Shown in pieces: positions 17,911 through 25,276 of a DNA stretch of 32,023 nucleotides (positions are counted from its first letter, which is position 1; every line of letters starts with the position of its first letter). The notes below the pieces were generated by a model, which was given only the letters and a program-made list of their open reading frames with translations, was not told where the DNA came from and did not search any database. The DNA is from Pseudomonadota bacterium. GTDB taxonomy: Bacteria; Cyanobacteriota; Vampirovibrionia; Obscuribacterales; Obscuribacteraceae. The translations under genes were made by a program, and so were the position numbers. Location: NCBI GenBank assembly GCA_021325555.1, contig JAJPGY010000019.1, positions 1 to 32,023 of the forward strand, given 5' to 3'.

Positions 17911-20394
17911 GTGATCCATCTCCTCATATTCGCCTGCTTTTTTCTCTCCGGCGCCGCGGCCCTTGCTTATGAGGTTGTTTGCTCGCGGCTTTTCGTGCAG
18001 GTTTTCGGCTCGGCCCTGTACGCCACTGCCACCGTCCTGGCCGTGTTCATGGGCGGCCTGTCGGGCGGCGCCCTGGTTGCCGGGCGCCGGGCGGACCGGC
18101 TGGCGGACCCGCTTGCAACCTACGCCTGGCTCGAGGCCGGCATAGGGCTGTCCGGGCTGCTTTTGCTGGTCGTTTTCTCCGGGCACCTCCTCTCCGACCT
18201 CTGGGCGGCGCTCCGTCTCGGCTGCGGCGGCGAGCCCTGGGCCGTGACCGGCGGGCGAATCCTCGTGTGCGCGGCCGCCCTCGCCGTGCCTGCCGCCCTC
18301 ATGGGGGCGACACTGCCCGTGCTGGCCAGATATGTGGCGGCGACGGGGGCCGGCTTGGCCAGGTCGGTGAGCTGTCTGTACCTGGTGAACACGGGCGGCG
18401 CCGTGGCCGGCACCGTATGCAGTGGCTTCTTGCTCGTGCCGCGCCTGGGTCTGTGCTCGACCCTGGCTGCGGCCGCCGGCACCAATCTGCTGATTGCCGC
18501 CGCCGCCGCCGCCTGCCGGATGCGGCACGGCGAGCGAGGTGGGGGAAAGCGGGCTGGTGAAGGAGGCGGTGAAAAGCCGGCGGAATCGTCCGCGGAGACA
18601 GGTGTGCCTGCACTGCCGGCGGTGGCGGCGATGCTTTTCATGGTCGGGCTCTGCGGAGCGCTCTCGATGATCCTGGAGGTCGCCTGGACGCGGTTTTTCG
18701 CTCTCATTTTCCAGTCGAGCACATACGCCTTCTCCACGATGCTCGCGGTATTCCTTTCCGGCCTGTCCGCCGGCGCCGCAGCCGGCACCGCACTTTCCGG
18801 CCGCCGGGCGGCGGTCCTGCCGACCATGGCGGCGCTGCTCGCTCTCTCCGGCGCCTATCTGTACGGCAGCCTGTTTTTCCTCGGCTGCCTGCCGTCCTGG
18901 TTTTCCGCGATCGCCCGGGCGTTCGCCGGCGCCGGGGCGGTGACATTCGAGGCGGCGCTGTGCGCGCGGGGGATCGTCTCCGCGCTGGTGATGCTGCCGC
19001 CGACGGTGGCGCTGGGCGCTATCTTCCCGCTGGCGGTCGGACTGGTTGTCCAGCGAAGGCAAACCGCGGCCCGCGCCGCCGGGCGCTTGTATTCCGCCAG
19101 CACCGCCGGCTGCATCGCCGGCTCCCTGGCCGGCGGTTTTCTTTTCATCCCCTGGTTGAGCAATCACTTCACCAGCGGCGTTCAGATGGTGCTGTCTGTG
19201 GTGGCCGCCGCCCAGCTTGCCCTGTCCGTGATCCTGCTGCTGGTGCCGCGCCGGGCCTGCCCGGTCGCCGGCCGGCGGCGGGCCGCCGCTTTTCTGGCGG
19301 TCATGGCTGGCGGCGGCGGGCTGGCGCTTCTGGCTGCCCGGTTGCCGCCCTGGGAGCCGGCCGCTGTGTCCGGCAGCCCGGGGGGCAGCACGATTGCTCC
19401 CGCGCACATAGTCTATTACCGGGAAGGGCTCAATTCCACGATCACCGTGGGCGAGGTGCCCGGAGCCAACATCCGCTATCTGGCCAGCGACGGCAGGGTG
19501 CAGGCATCGGTGCCGCTCGACCCGGCGAAACCAGCCCCGGCCAGCGATCTGTCCACGCAGCTGCTGCTGGGCCTGTTGCCGCTGCTTTTGCATGACGGGC
19601 CTGTGCAGGACGCGCTGCTGATCGGCTACGGCAGTGGTACTACTTGTGGTGCTATGCTCTCCGGGCAGGGGCGCTACCGGCTCACCGTCGCCGAGCTGGA
19701 GGAGGCGGTGCTGGGGGCCGGACCGTACTTCCAGGAGGTCAACGGCGCCTCGCACTATTACGAATGGCTTACGAGCGGGCGGCTGAGATGGCTCCCCGAG
19801 GATGGTCGCCTGGTGCTGGCGGCCTGCCCGCAGCAGTTCGACGCCATCGTCTCGCAGCCGTCCGAGCCGTGGATGGTCGGCTCCGCCGGTCTTTTCACCG
19901 ACGAGTTCTGGCATTTGAGCAAGCGGCGGCTCAGGCCTGGCGGGATATTCTGCCAGTGGGTGCAGCTATACGGGCTGACGCCCGGGGAGCTGGGCGTCGT
20001 CTGCCGGACGTTTCTCTCCAGCTATCCGGAGTCCCTGGCTATCCACCAGGCGGGTTCCGGTGAGATCATGCTGCTCGGCTGGAACGGGGGCCCGGCGCCT
20101 GACCCGGCCCGGCTGGCCCGGGCAGCACCGGCGCAGGGGATCATCTGGCGCCGCCTGCAGGCGGCCGGTGTGTCCGGGCCGGCCGCGCTGGCATCCATGG
20201 TCATTGCCGGCCCGGCGGAGCTGCGCCGGTTCTGCGACGATGTCGGCCGGCACGGAGGCGACGACGGCCGCCTGAACACCGACGACAACCTCCTGCTCGA
20301 ATACGAGCTGCCGCGGGCACTTTTCGGAACGACAGACGAGGCGCTCATCGAGGGCAACCTCAGGGCTCTGGCCCGGGCCGTCCGGAGGCGGTGA
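17911..20394 (+). CDS. Membrane protein fused to spermidine-synthase-like domain
   Basis: The protein has 827 residues. Roughly residues 1-460 are two bundles of membrane helices separated by a charged Gly/Glu-rich loop near 205-228. Residues about 490-790 form an aminopropyltransferase/methyltransferase-like Rossmann domain. Its nucleotide-binding loop is GYGSGTT at 572-578, followed by the acidic VAELEEAVL strand. The segment FDAIVSQPSEPW (643-654) matches the membrane-fused spermidine synthase group, but the residue aligned with the catalytic Asp of SpeE is Gln649. True spermidine synthesis is therefore doubtful, and the substrate may differ. The start is a GTG at 17911, giving an immediate hydrophobic segment. 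Only 48 bp separate it from the divergent sbcC start, so the promoters must be very compact or overlap. Confidence 0.87.
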   Translation: MIHLLIFACFFLSGAAALAYEVVCSRLFVQVFGSALYATATVLAVFMGGLSGGALVAGRRADRLADPLATYAWLEAGIGLSGLLLLVVFSGHLLSDLWAALRLGCGGEPWAVTGGRILVCAAALAVPAALMGATLPVLARYVAATGAGLARSVSCLYLVNTGGAVAGTVCSGFLLVPRLGLCSTLAAAAGTNLLIAAAAAACRMRHGERGGGKRAGEGGGEKPAESSAETGVPALPAVAAMLFMVGLCGALSMILEVAWTRFFALIFQSSTYAFSTMLAVFLSGLSAGAAAGTALSGRRAAVLPTMAALLALSGAYLYGSLFFLGCLPSWFSAIARAFAGAGAVTFEAALCARGIVSALVMLPPTVALGAIFPLAVGLVVQRRQTAARAAGRLYSASTAGCIAGSLAGGFLFIPWLSNHFTSGVQMVLSVVAAAQLALSVILLLVPRRACPVAGRRRAAAFLAVMAGGGGLALLAARLPPWEPAAVSGSPGGSTIAPAHIVYYREGLNSTITVGEVPGANIRYLASDGRVQASVPLDPAKPAPASDLSTQLLLGLLPLLLHDGPVQDALLIGYGSGTTCGAMLSGQGRYRLTVAELEEAVLGAGPYFQEVNGASHYYEWLTSGRLRWLPEDGRLVLAACPQQFDAIVSQPSEPWMVGSAGLFTDEFWHLSKRRLRPGGIFCQWVQLYGLTPGELGVVCRTFLSSYPESLAIHQAGSGEIMLLGWNGGPAPDPARLARAAPAQGIIWRRLQAAGVSGPAALASMVIAGPAELRRFCDDVGRHGGDDGRLNTDDNLLLEYELPRALFGTTDEALIEGNLRALARAVRRR

Positions 20395-20397
20395 GCT

Positions 20398-20844
20398 TCA
20401 GGGCGCCGAGCGTCTCTGTTGCCGCCAGCTGTCTTTTTCGCCTGCCCGGGCAGGTTTCAGGTGGGCGGGGGCGATCGGGTTCAGGATGCGCAGGGTTCTC
20501 TGCGCCCGGTGGCTGACGTAGGGGTTCGTGTCCTCGGCGAGCTTCTGTAGAATCTCCTCCGGCAGGTTCGGGTTTTCGGCCAGCGAATAACGGACATCGG
20601 CATGCTCGTCCGCGGCTAGCTGGCTCAGCAGAACGCCGGGCGTGTTCGGGTTTTCGGCGACCGCCATCCGCACCTCGGGGTTTTCGTCCCGGGCAAGCGT
20701 ATGCAGCAGCTCCACAGGCGAACTCGGGTTTTCCGCAACGCGCCGGCGAACGTTGTCGACCTCATCAGCGGCTAACTCCCACAGCTGCTCGATCGTGGTT
20801 TCCGGGTGTCCGGCCGTGATGTACTTTTTGTGAATCCAGTCCAA
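20398..20844 (-). CDS. Leucine-rich-repeat-variant (LRV/HEAT-like) small protein
   Basis: The protein has 148 residues. An AENP-starting unit recurs at residues 37, 63 and 89, a 26-residue period, with pattern AENPxxPxxLLxxLAxDExxxVR; a weaker unit precedes them. This matches leucine-rich-repeat-variant proteins, which stack short helices into a curved scaffold. There is no cysteine, so the iron-sulfur cluster known from an Azotobacter LRV protein is absent. The C-terminal 30 residues are basic and probably disordered. It is likely a cytoplasmic protein-binding scaffold with unknown partner. The start is TTG, supported by GGAGGTG about 8 nt upstream. Its stop lies 3 nt from the stop of the convergent synthase-like gene. 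Confidence 0.85.
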   Translation of the reverse strand: MDWIHKKYITAGHPETTIEQLWELAADEVDNVRRRVAENPSSPVELLHTLARDENPEVRMAVAENPNTPGVLLSQLAADEHADVRYSLAENPNLPEEILQKLAEDTNPYVSHRAQRTLRILNPIAPAHLKPARAGEKDSWRQQRRSAP

Positions 20845-21258
20845 AAGCGCACCTCCAGCAAAAAAGTTTTCCTGAGCATCGCAGCAGATCCAGTAACGTT
20901 AAGCCTACATTCGAGACGCTGCGCAAATGCCGGCCCGCATAGGGCCTCTGTTTTTCTATCTTCCCATTGACAAGCGTCTCCTGGCCGGCAGCAAGCATTA
21001 GAAATTGTTAATCTTCTTGAAAGAAGCACTCGGCGAGCCGGTCTCGTGATGGAGTGTAACGAAAGCAGCCGGCCGCCCCGGGCGTGAAGAGCGTCTGAAC
21101 ACAGGAGCCAACGGCGGCTATACTTGTTTGTAGGTAGTAATTGCGGTCCGCATTTAAAGGTTTTCCTGAATTTTTTGTCCCGGGTGCTAGTGGATTTCCT
21201 GTAACAAGAAGGTTGTTGGTTAAACGCTGCCCAGACGTCGATTTACAAGGACACTGAT
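20845..21258. other. Divergent intergenic region of 414 bp
   Basis: This is the longest gene-free stretch outside the left end and separates the divergent LRV and response-regulator genes. It is noticeably AT-richer than its surroundings in places (around 20955-21020 and 21115-21200). Small open frames exist but none has a convincing start or composition. I see a candidate plus-strand promoter at 21096-21124 and no tRNA-like or recognisable riboswitch fold. The long leader of the plus-strand transcript (about 130 nt) could hold regulatory structure. Confidence 0.5.
21096..21124 (+). promoter_or_regulatory. Candidate sigma70-type promoter for the response-regulator operon
   Basis: TGAACA (21096-21101, four of six matches to TTGACA) is separated by 17 bp from TATACT (21119-21124, five of six matches to TATAAT). 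Transcription would begin near 21131, leaving a leader of about 128 nt before the ATG at 21259. This is read by eye only. Confidence 0.35.
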
Positions 21259-22197
21259 ATGACCGGTCAGAGATTGTTGCTTATCGAGGACAGCCCGACG
21301 CAGCTGCTGACGATAAGGCGAACGCTGGAAGGCGAGGGCTACTCGGTGGTCGGGGCCCAGACCGGTGCCGAGGGGCTGGCGCGCGCTTACAACGAGCAGC
21401 CGGACCTGATCATCTCCGATGTGGTGATGTCCGGCATCAACGGCTATCAGCTGTGCCGGCTGGTCAAGCACGACCCGGATCTGGCTTCGACGCCGGTCAT
21501 CCTGCTCACCAAGCTCGATGGATCGCTGGACCGTTTCTGGGGGCTGAAGTCGGGCGCCGACCGCTATATCCCCAAGGAGCCGGGCTTCTCCAGCCTGATC
21601 AAGGCGGTCAAGGAGCTGCTTGGCGAGGGCGCGGCCAGACCGCGGCTGCGGGCGCTGGGTGACCCGTCCCACGCCCCGACGCCGGAGGAGATCAACAGCA
21701 AGCTCAACCAGCTGTTGGAGCGCATGCTGTTCGAGTTTACGATTGTCGACGAGGTGCGCCGTATCGGCGAGGACATCCTTGATCTGGACACCATCTCGGA
21801 CAAGCTGTTCGCGCTCCTCTCCTCGATCCTCAACTATCTGGCCTGCGGTCTGGTGGTCAACCACTGGCGCTATTCAACGATGATGATCGACGTCTCCCGT
21901 CCGGCGCAGGAGGCCAGCGTCAAGGCTTACGTCTCGCGGGTGGCGCAGCAGCTCGGGCTGCCGCCGCTCAAGGAGGAGGTGCCGAAATCGGCCCACCTCT
22001 TCGAGAACGCGCTTACGCAGCCAATCGACACTGCCGGCCATCGCGCCGGCCTGCTCGTGGTCATCCCCTGGCCGAACCACAAGTACAACCCCGGCGACCA
22101 GAAGGTGGTGCGCCTGGTTTGCGAGCAGCTTTCCACCCTCCTGCGGCTTTACCTGTCACACGTCAGGCTTGAGCAGCAGACGGTATCGAGCCACTAG
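21259..22197 (+). CDS. Response regulator with C-terminal GAF-like domain
   Basis: The protein has 312 residues. Residues 1-120 are a receiver: Glu10-Asp11, phospho-acceptor Asp54 (IISDVVMSG), Thr84 and Lys106 (IPKEP). A linker leads to residues about 145-305, an alpha/beta region whose strand-helix order and length resemble a GAF-type domain (LACGLVVNHWRY, AGLLVVIPWPN). No helix-turn-helix, GGDEF, EAL or phosphatase signature is visible, so output is probably by protein contact or ligand binding. The ATG has AAGGA 8 nt upstream. The stop is followed after one base by the ATG of a DUF47/PhoU-like gene, so the two are almost certainly co-translated and may act together. No cognate kinase is adjacent. 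Confidence 0.92.
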   Translation: MTGQRLLLIEDSPTQLLTIRRTLEGEGYSVVGAQTGAEGLARAYNEQPDLIISDVVMSGINGYQLCRLVKHDPDLASTPVILLTKLDGSLDRFWGLKSGADRYIPKEPGFSSLIKAVKELLGEGAARPRLRALGDPSHAPTPEEINSKLNQLLERMLFEFTIVDEVRRIGEDILDLDTISDKLFALLSSILNYLACGLVVNHWRYSTMMIDVSRPAQEASVKAYVSRVAQQLGLPPLKEEVPKSAHLFENALTQPIDTAGHRAGLLVVIPWPNHKYNPGDQKVVRLVCEQLSTLLRLYLSHVRLEQQTVSSH

Positions 22198-22198
22198 C

Positions 22199-22840
22199 AT
22201 GGGCGCGCCGGACAAGCGCAAGGGCTGGTGGCCGGCCGGGGTATTCGAACCGCCGACGGACTTTTACGCGCTGCTGGACGCCCACGCCACCAAGGTGCTG
22301 GAGGGGATGGAGGCGCTCCTCTCCTGGCTGGACACCGGCGCCGAGGAGCGCTGCGAACGGGTTCGGCACCTGGAGAAGGAGGCCGACGAGCTGAAGATGA
22401 ATCTCGAGCGGAAGCTCGTGCAGTCATTCGTCACCCCCTTCGATCGCGAGGAGATCTACGATCTGTCGGCGCGCCTGGACGAGGTGATCAACGCCGCCAA
22501 GTCGATCGTGCGCGAGATGGAGGCCCTGGAGGTCTCACCCGGCGACTCCTTCATGCGCCCAATGGCCGAGCTGCTGCTCGAGGGCACCCGCTGCCTGCAA
22601 CTGTCTTTCCGCGCCCTGAGGAGCAACCCGCGGGAAGCCTCGGAGCAGGCCTTCCTGGCCAGGAAATCGGAGAACCGCCTGGCCAAGGTCTACAGGCAGG
22701 CGATGCGGCAGCTATTCCAGCAGGACGATCTGAAGAAGATCCTGAAGACCCGCGAGGTGTACAGGTACATGATGATGGCCGCCGAGAAGATTGATACTGT
22801 TGCCGAAAAGCTACTCCACGTCATTATCAAGACCAGCTGA
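22199..22840 (+). CDS. DUF47/PhoU-like protein (Pit accessory type)
   Basis: The protein has 213 residues and is all-helical. HLEKEADELKMNLE (57-70) and TPFDREEIYDLSARLDEVIN (79-98) are the acidic helix motifs of the DUF47/TIGR00153 family, related to PhoU, which binds metal through E/D-rich helices. These proteins usually sit beside a Pit phosphate transporter and modulate it, but no pit gene lies in this window. The start ATG is one base after the stop of the response regulator; an upstream in-frame ATG at 22169 lies inside that gene and is less likely. The last 30 bp overlap the end of the convergent J-like gene. I infer a role coupling a two-component signal to phosphate or metal homeostasis. 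Confidence 0.87.
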   Translation: MGAPDKRKGWWPAGVFEPPTDFYALLDAHATKVLEGMEALLSWLDTGAEERCERVRHLEKEADELKMNLERKLVQSFVTPFDREEIYDLSARLDEVINAAKSIVREMEALEVSPGDSFMRPMAELLLEGTRCLQLSFRALRSNPREASEQAFLARKSENRLAKVYRQAMRQLFQQDDLKKILKTREVYRYMMMAAEKIDTVAEKLLHVIIKTS

Positions 22841-24475
22841 GCCGCCCTCCCCTTGCGGGCGGGATCTGGTTTTGTCCTCGGCGCCCTCGCGCGCGCGCCG
22901 CCCGGCCGCGCGCGGCTGGGCGGTACTCTCCACCTCGTGCGGGAAAGGGGGTGGCTCGACCTCGCCGGCGTCCAGCACCGGCTCAATCGCCCCGCCGTCC
23001 TCCTGCGCCCCGCCCGCCGGCTTGTCGCGGGCGGACTCCCTTTCCAGGCGGTGGATCTCGGCGACAAGCGCCTCCTCGAGGGTGTCGGCAAGCGATTTCA
23101 TGGCCAGCCCGGAGATCGCGTCGTCGCCCTCGTGACGAACCGGGGTCGGCTGGAGCGGGGCTGGCTCCCGGCCCGCCTCCGGCTCGAAGGAGGTCTCCTC
23201 CAGCTCTCCCGCCTCGGCTGCCTGGACTGGCGGCGGCCGGTCGCCCCCGGCCCCTGCGCCGCCGGCGGCGGCGGCAGCCTCGAGGCTGGGCTCGGCGTCA
23301 ACGCTGACCGGAGGCTCGCCCCAGTCCAGCACGTCCGCCCAGCTCGGCACCGCATTGCCGGTCTCGATCGCCCCTGGCTGGCGCGGCTGGGCGGCACCGC
23401 CGCCCAGCCGCCCGGCGGCCGGGGCGGAAGGCGTCTCCTGGGCCGGGCCGGGCGCGTCGCCGGCCGCCGCTTTCGCCCAGGGATCTTCCCTGGTGCGCTC
23501 GTCGACATCGCCCTGGGTCACCCAGCCCCGGTCGACGAGCGTCTTGCCGAGCGGCACGCCGTCCGAGCGCACGCTGAACATAGCCACCTGGAACTGGGCG
23601 ACCGTGATCTTGCCGTCGACGATCAAGCGCTGACCGAGCAGCGCCGAATCTAGCTCCTGCTGGCTGAGAAAGTCCTGCCTGACCAGAAACTGGCCGAACG
23701 GCATGTTGGGCATGGCCCTGTGCATGTCGACGGCGACGTCCAGATCGGCCGCCTCGAGGACCTCGCAGGCCTGAAGGAGCTCGCCAATTCGCAGGCCCGG
23801 CCGTGTGCCGGTGATGGTGGTCTGCATGTCGCCGGGCAGCTCCGGGACCGGAGGCGCCGACTGCCCGCGTAATCCCAGGAGCCGGAAATCGTAGTCCGTC
23901 CTGGTGACCGGGTCCCTGAGCACGTCGTGCGCGATGGACATCGCGCGCAGGCGGCCGCGGAAGTCCCAGACAGAGGTGTCGCGCGTCAACTGCTGGGCTA
24001 TCAAGAGCTTTCTCACCTGGCGCAGGTAGTGGACGTGAATGGTCTCGATCGAGGACATCGGCACCACGCCGAGAGCCTCGTAGAGGTCGCCGATCGGAAC
24101 CCCCTCGGGGGGTGAGGCCGGCTCGGGTTCCCCGGCTTCCCTGGCGCCCGCGGCCGGGCGCTCCGCCGCCGGCACCGGCCCGGGCTCCGCGGTCCGCGCG
24201 GCTTTCTCGGGCGCGGCACCACCGGCGGCGCCGCGCCCGGCGGCAGGGCGGTCGGGCGCCCCCGGCTGGCTGTCCGTGTCCTCGCCCCATGGCGATTGCG
24301 GGTACTCGTCGCCGGCGGTCTGCGCCGCCCTGTCGGCCAGAAGCTTGCTCAGCTCGTGGTGGGCCAGGTTGGCCCCGTCCAGATCACCGCGCTCGATGCT
24401 CTGCCTGATGGCGGCCAGCAGAATCCTCGCCTCGAGATCGAGTCGCTGCTCGGGTGTCGGTTTAGGGCTGGCCAT
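22811..24475 (-). CDS. J-like/MshEN-like fusion protein with disordered linkers
   Basis: The protein has 554 residues. Residues 1-55 are a helical hairpin. Residues 56-125 are Ala/Pro/Gly/Glu-rich linker. Residues 129-200 resemble a J domain (DLYEALGV start, IAHDVLRDPVTRTDYD end) but lack the HPD tripeptide needed to stimulate DnaK. Residues about 228-325 contain repeated units of the form LGxxLVxxGxLTxxxLxxAL, like the MshEN/GspE N-terminal domain, which in some ATPases binds cyclic di-GMP. The last 220 residues are again low complexity with one helical segment near 470-495. A regulatory adaptor is a reasonable inference; no ATPase domain is present. The start ATG has no strong ribosome-binding site. 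It overlaps the convergent DUF47 gene by 30 bp. Confidence 0.85.
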   Translation of the reverse strand: MASPKPTPEQRLDLEARILLAAIRQSIERGDLDGANLAHHELSKLLADRAAQTAGDEYPQSPWGEDTDSQPGAPDRPAAGRGAAGGAAPEKAARTAEPGPVPAAERPAAGAREAGEPEPASPPEGVPIGDLYEALGVVPMSSIETIHVHYLRQVRKLLIAQQLTRDTSVWDFRGRLRAMSIAHDVLRDPVTRTDYDFRLLGLRGQSAPPVPELPGDMQTTITGTRPGLRIGELLQACEVLEAADLDVAVDMHRAMPNMPFGQFLVRQDFLSQQELDSALLGQRLIVDGKITVAQFQVAMFSVRSDGVPLGKTLVDRGWVTQGDVDERTREDPWAKAAAGDAPGPAQETPSAPAAGRLGGGAAQPRQPGAIETGNAVPSWADVLDWGEPPVSVDAEPSLEAAAAAGGAGAGGDRPPPVQAAEAGELEETSFEPEAGREPAPLQPTPVRHEGDDAISGLAMKSLADTLEEALVAEIHRLERESARDKPAGGAQEDGGAIEPVLDAGEVEPPPFPHEVESTAQPRAAGRRAREGAEDKTRSRPQGEGGSAGLDNDVE

Positions 24476-24638
24476 GCGCGGGCGGAAGACCTCGAGGACA
24501 ACGGATCGCTTCCCTGTAAACTCAACGGCAAACGGTCCCTATACAAGATAGATTATGCCTTTCCCATGAAGGTTTAACACGTCCGTGCGGACGCTTGTGT
24601 TCTCAAGCGCTGAATGTGTCGAATTGGGAAGAGGACGG

Positions 24639-24666
24639 TATGATCCTATGTGAGCAATCGCTCACA
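24639..24666 (+). promoter_or_regulatory. Candidate -10 box with adjoining operator-like palindrome
   Basis: TGTGAGC-N4-GCTCACA (24649-24666) is a perfect 7-bp dyad. Four bases upstream of it is TATGAT (24639-24644), five of six matches to a -10 box, so the dyad would overlap the transcription start of the 185-residue gene. This is the place a repressor operator would occupy, and the half-site resembles the lac operator half-site. No good -35 element is visible and no LacI-type gene is in the window, so the regulator is unknown. Confidence 0.35.
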
Positions 24667-24718
24667 AGCGGGCAGGCGTCCCGAGCGTGGGCGAACGGCC
24701 TGCACGGGGCGGTGAGAC

Positions 24719-25276
24719 ATGGATTTCAGTTGGGTCAAGGATCTGGCTGAGCAGTCGAATCAAAAGGAGCTGGCGCGCCGGGAGAGGCTGCGCCGCCAGT
24801 CCGAGCGCGACAAGCAGGTGGCTCTCGCCACGGCGCCGTTCGTCGAGAAGCTGCATCTGGTCGTCTCCGCCTGCGCCGAGGAGTTCAACAAGTTCATTCA
24901 ATTTCCGGAGCTGAGGGTTACCGCCGGCAGGGTGCAGAAGCGCCTGCAGCGCACCGTCAACGAGAACGACCCGGAGCTGGCCTATCCCGAGGAGGCGACG
25001 AGCTTCGGCTTCAGCCGCTGCGACTGGACTTACGGCATCCGCGGCTGCCGGGGCGAGGTCGAGTTCATCGAGGTGCCCACCAGCGGCGGCGCGCTGTCCG
25101 TGCGCCTGGACGAGGTGGGCGCCACGCCGTCGCGGAAGTTTGTCGCCCACCTGGACGAGGACGGCCAGCAGATTGTCTGGAAGCAGGACGGACAGGTGAT
25201 GGACGGCCAGGCGATCATGACCATCTGCCGGGATTATTTCAGGGAATTCATTGAGCGAACCAACAAGTCAGCTTGA
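24719..25276 (+). CDS. Uncharacterised protein upstream of rsmG
   Basis: The protein has 185 residues and belongs to no family I recognise. The N-terminal 35 residues are highly charged (helix rich in Arg, Glu, Lys, Gln); a helix at 41-62 and a beta-rich core follow. Two blocks match the partial protein at the right end of the window: an 18-residue block starting at Trp103 and ending VP at 119-120, and a 25-residue block from Trp154 to Ile178 sharing Trp, Asp, Met, Asp, Phe and Ile at identical spacing. There is no signal peptide, so it is probably cytoplasmic. The ATG follows a GGGGCGG sequence. It overlaps the start of rsmG by 26 bp, suggesting translational coupling. A candidate operator lies about 50 bp upstream. 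Confidence 0.85.
   Translation: MDFSWVKDLAEQSNQKELARRERLRRQSERDKQVALATAPFVEKLHLVVSACAEEFNKFIQFPELRVTAGRVQKRLQRTVNENDPELAYPEEATSFGFSRCDWTYGIRGCRGEVEFIEVPTSGGALSVRLDEVGATPSRKFVAHLDEDGQQIVWKQDGQVMDGQAIMTICRDYFREFIERTNKSA

Noticed and set aside
17863..19914. N-terminal extension of the SbcC reading frame by almost 700 residues
   Set aside because: The extra sequence is low-complexity Gly/Arg/Gln-rich and antisense to a well-supported membrane-protein gene; SbcC homology begins at the GTG at 17862.
20765..20998. Small minus-strand frame upstream of the LRV gene
   Set aside because: It overlaps the LRV start region, has no ribosome-binding site and no protein-like composition; the TTG start of LRV has a strong GGAGGTG site.
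24649..24666. Calling the palindrome a LacI binding site
   Set aside because: Half-sites match the lac operator, but spacing differs by four bases and no LacI-type regulator or sugar genes are near, so only an unnamed operator-like dyad is reported.
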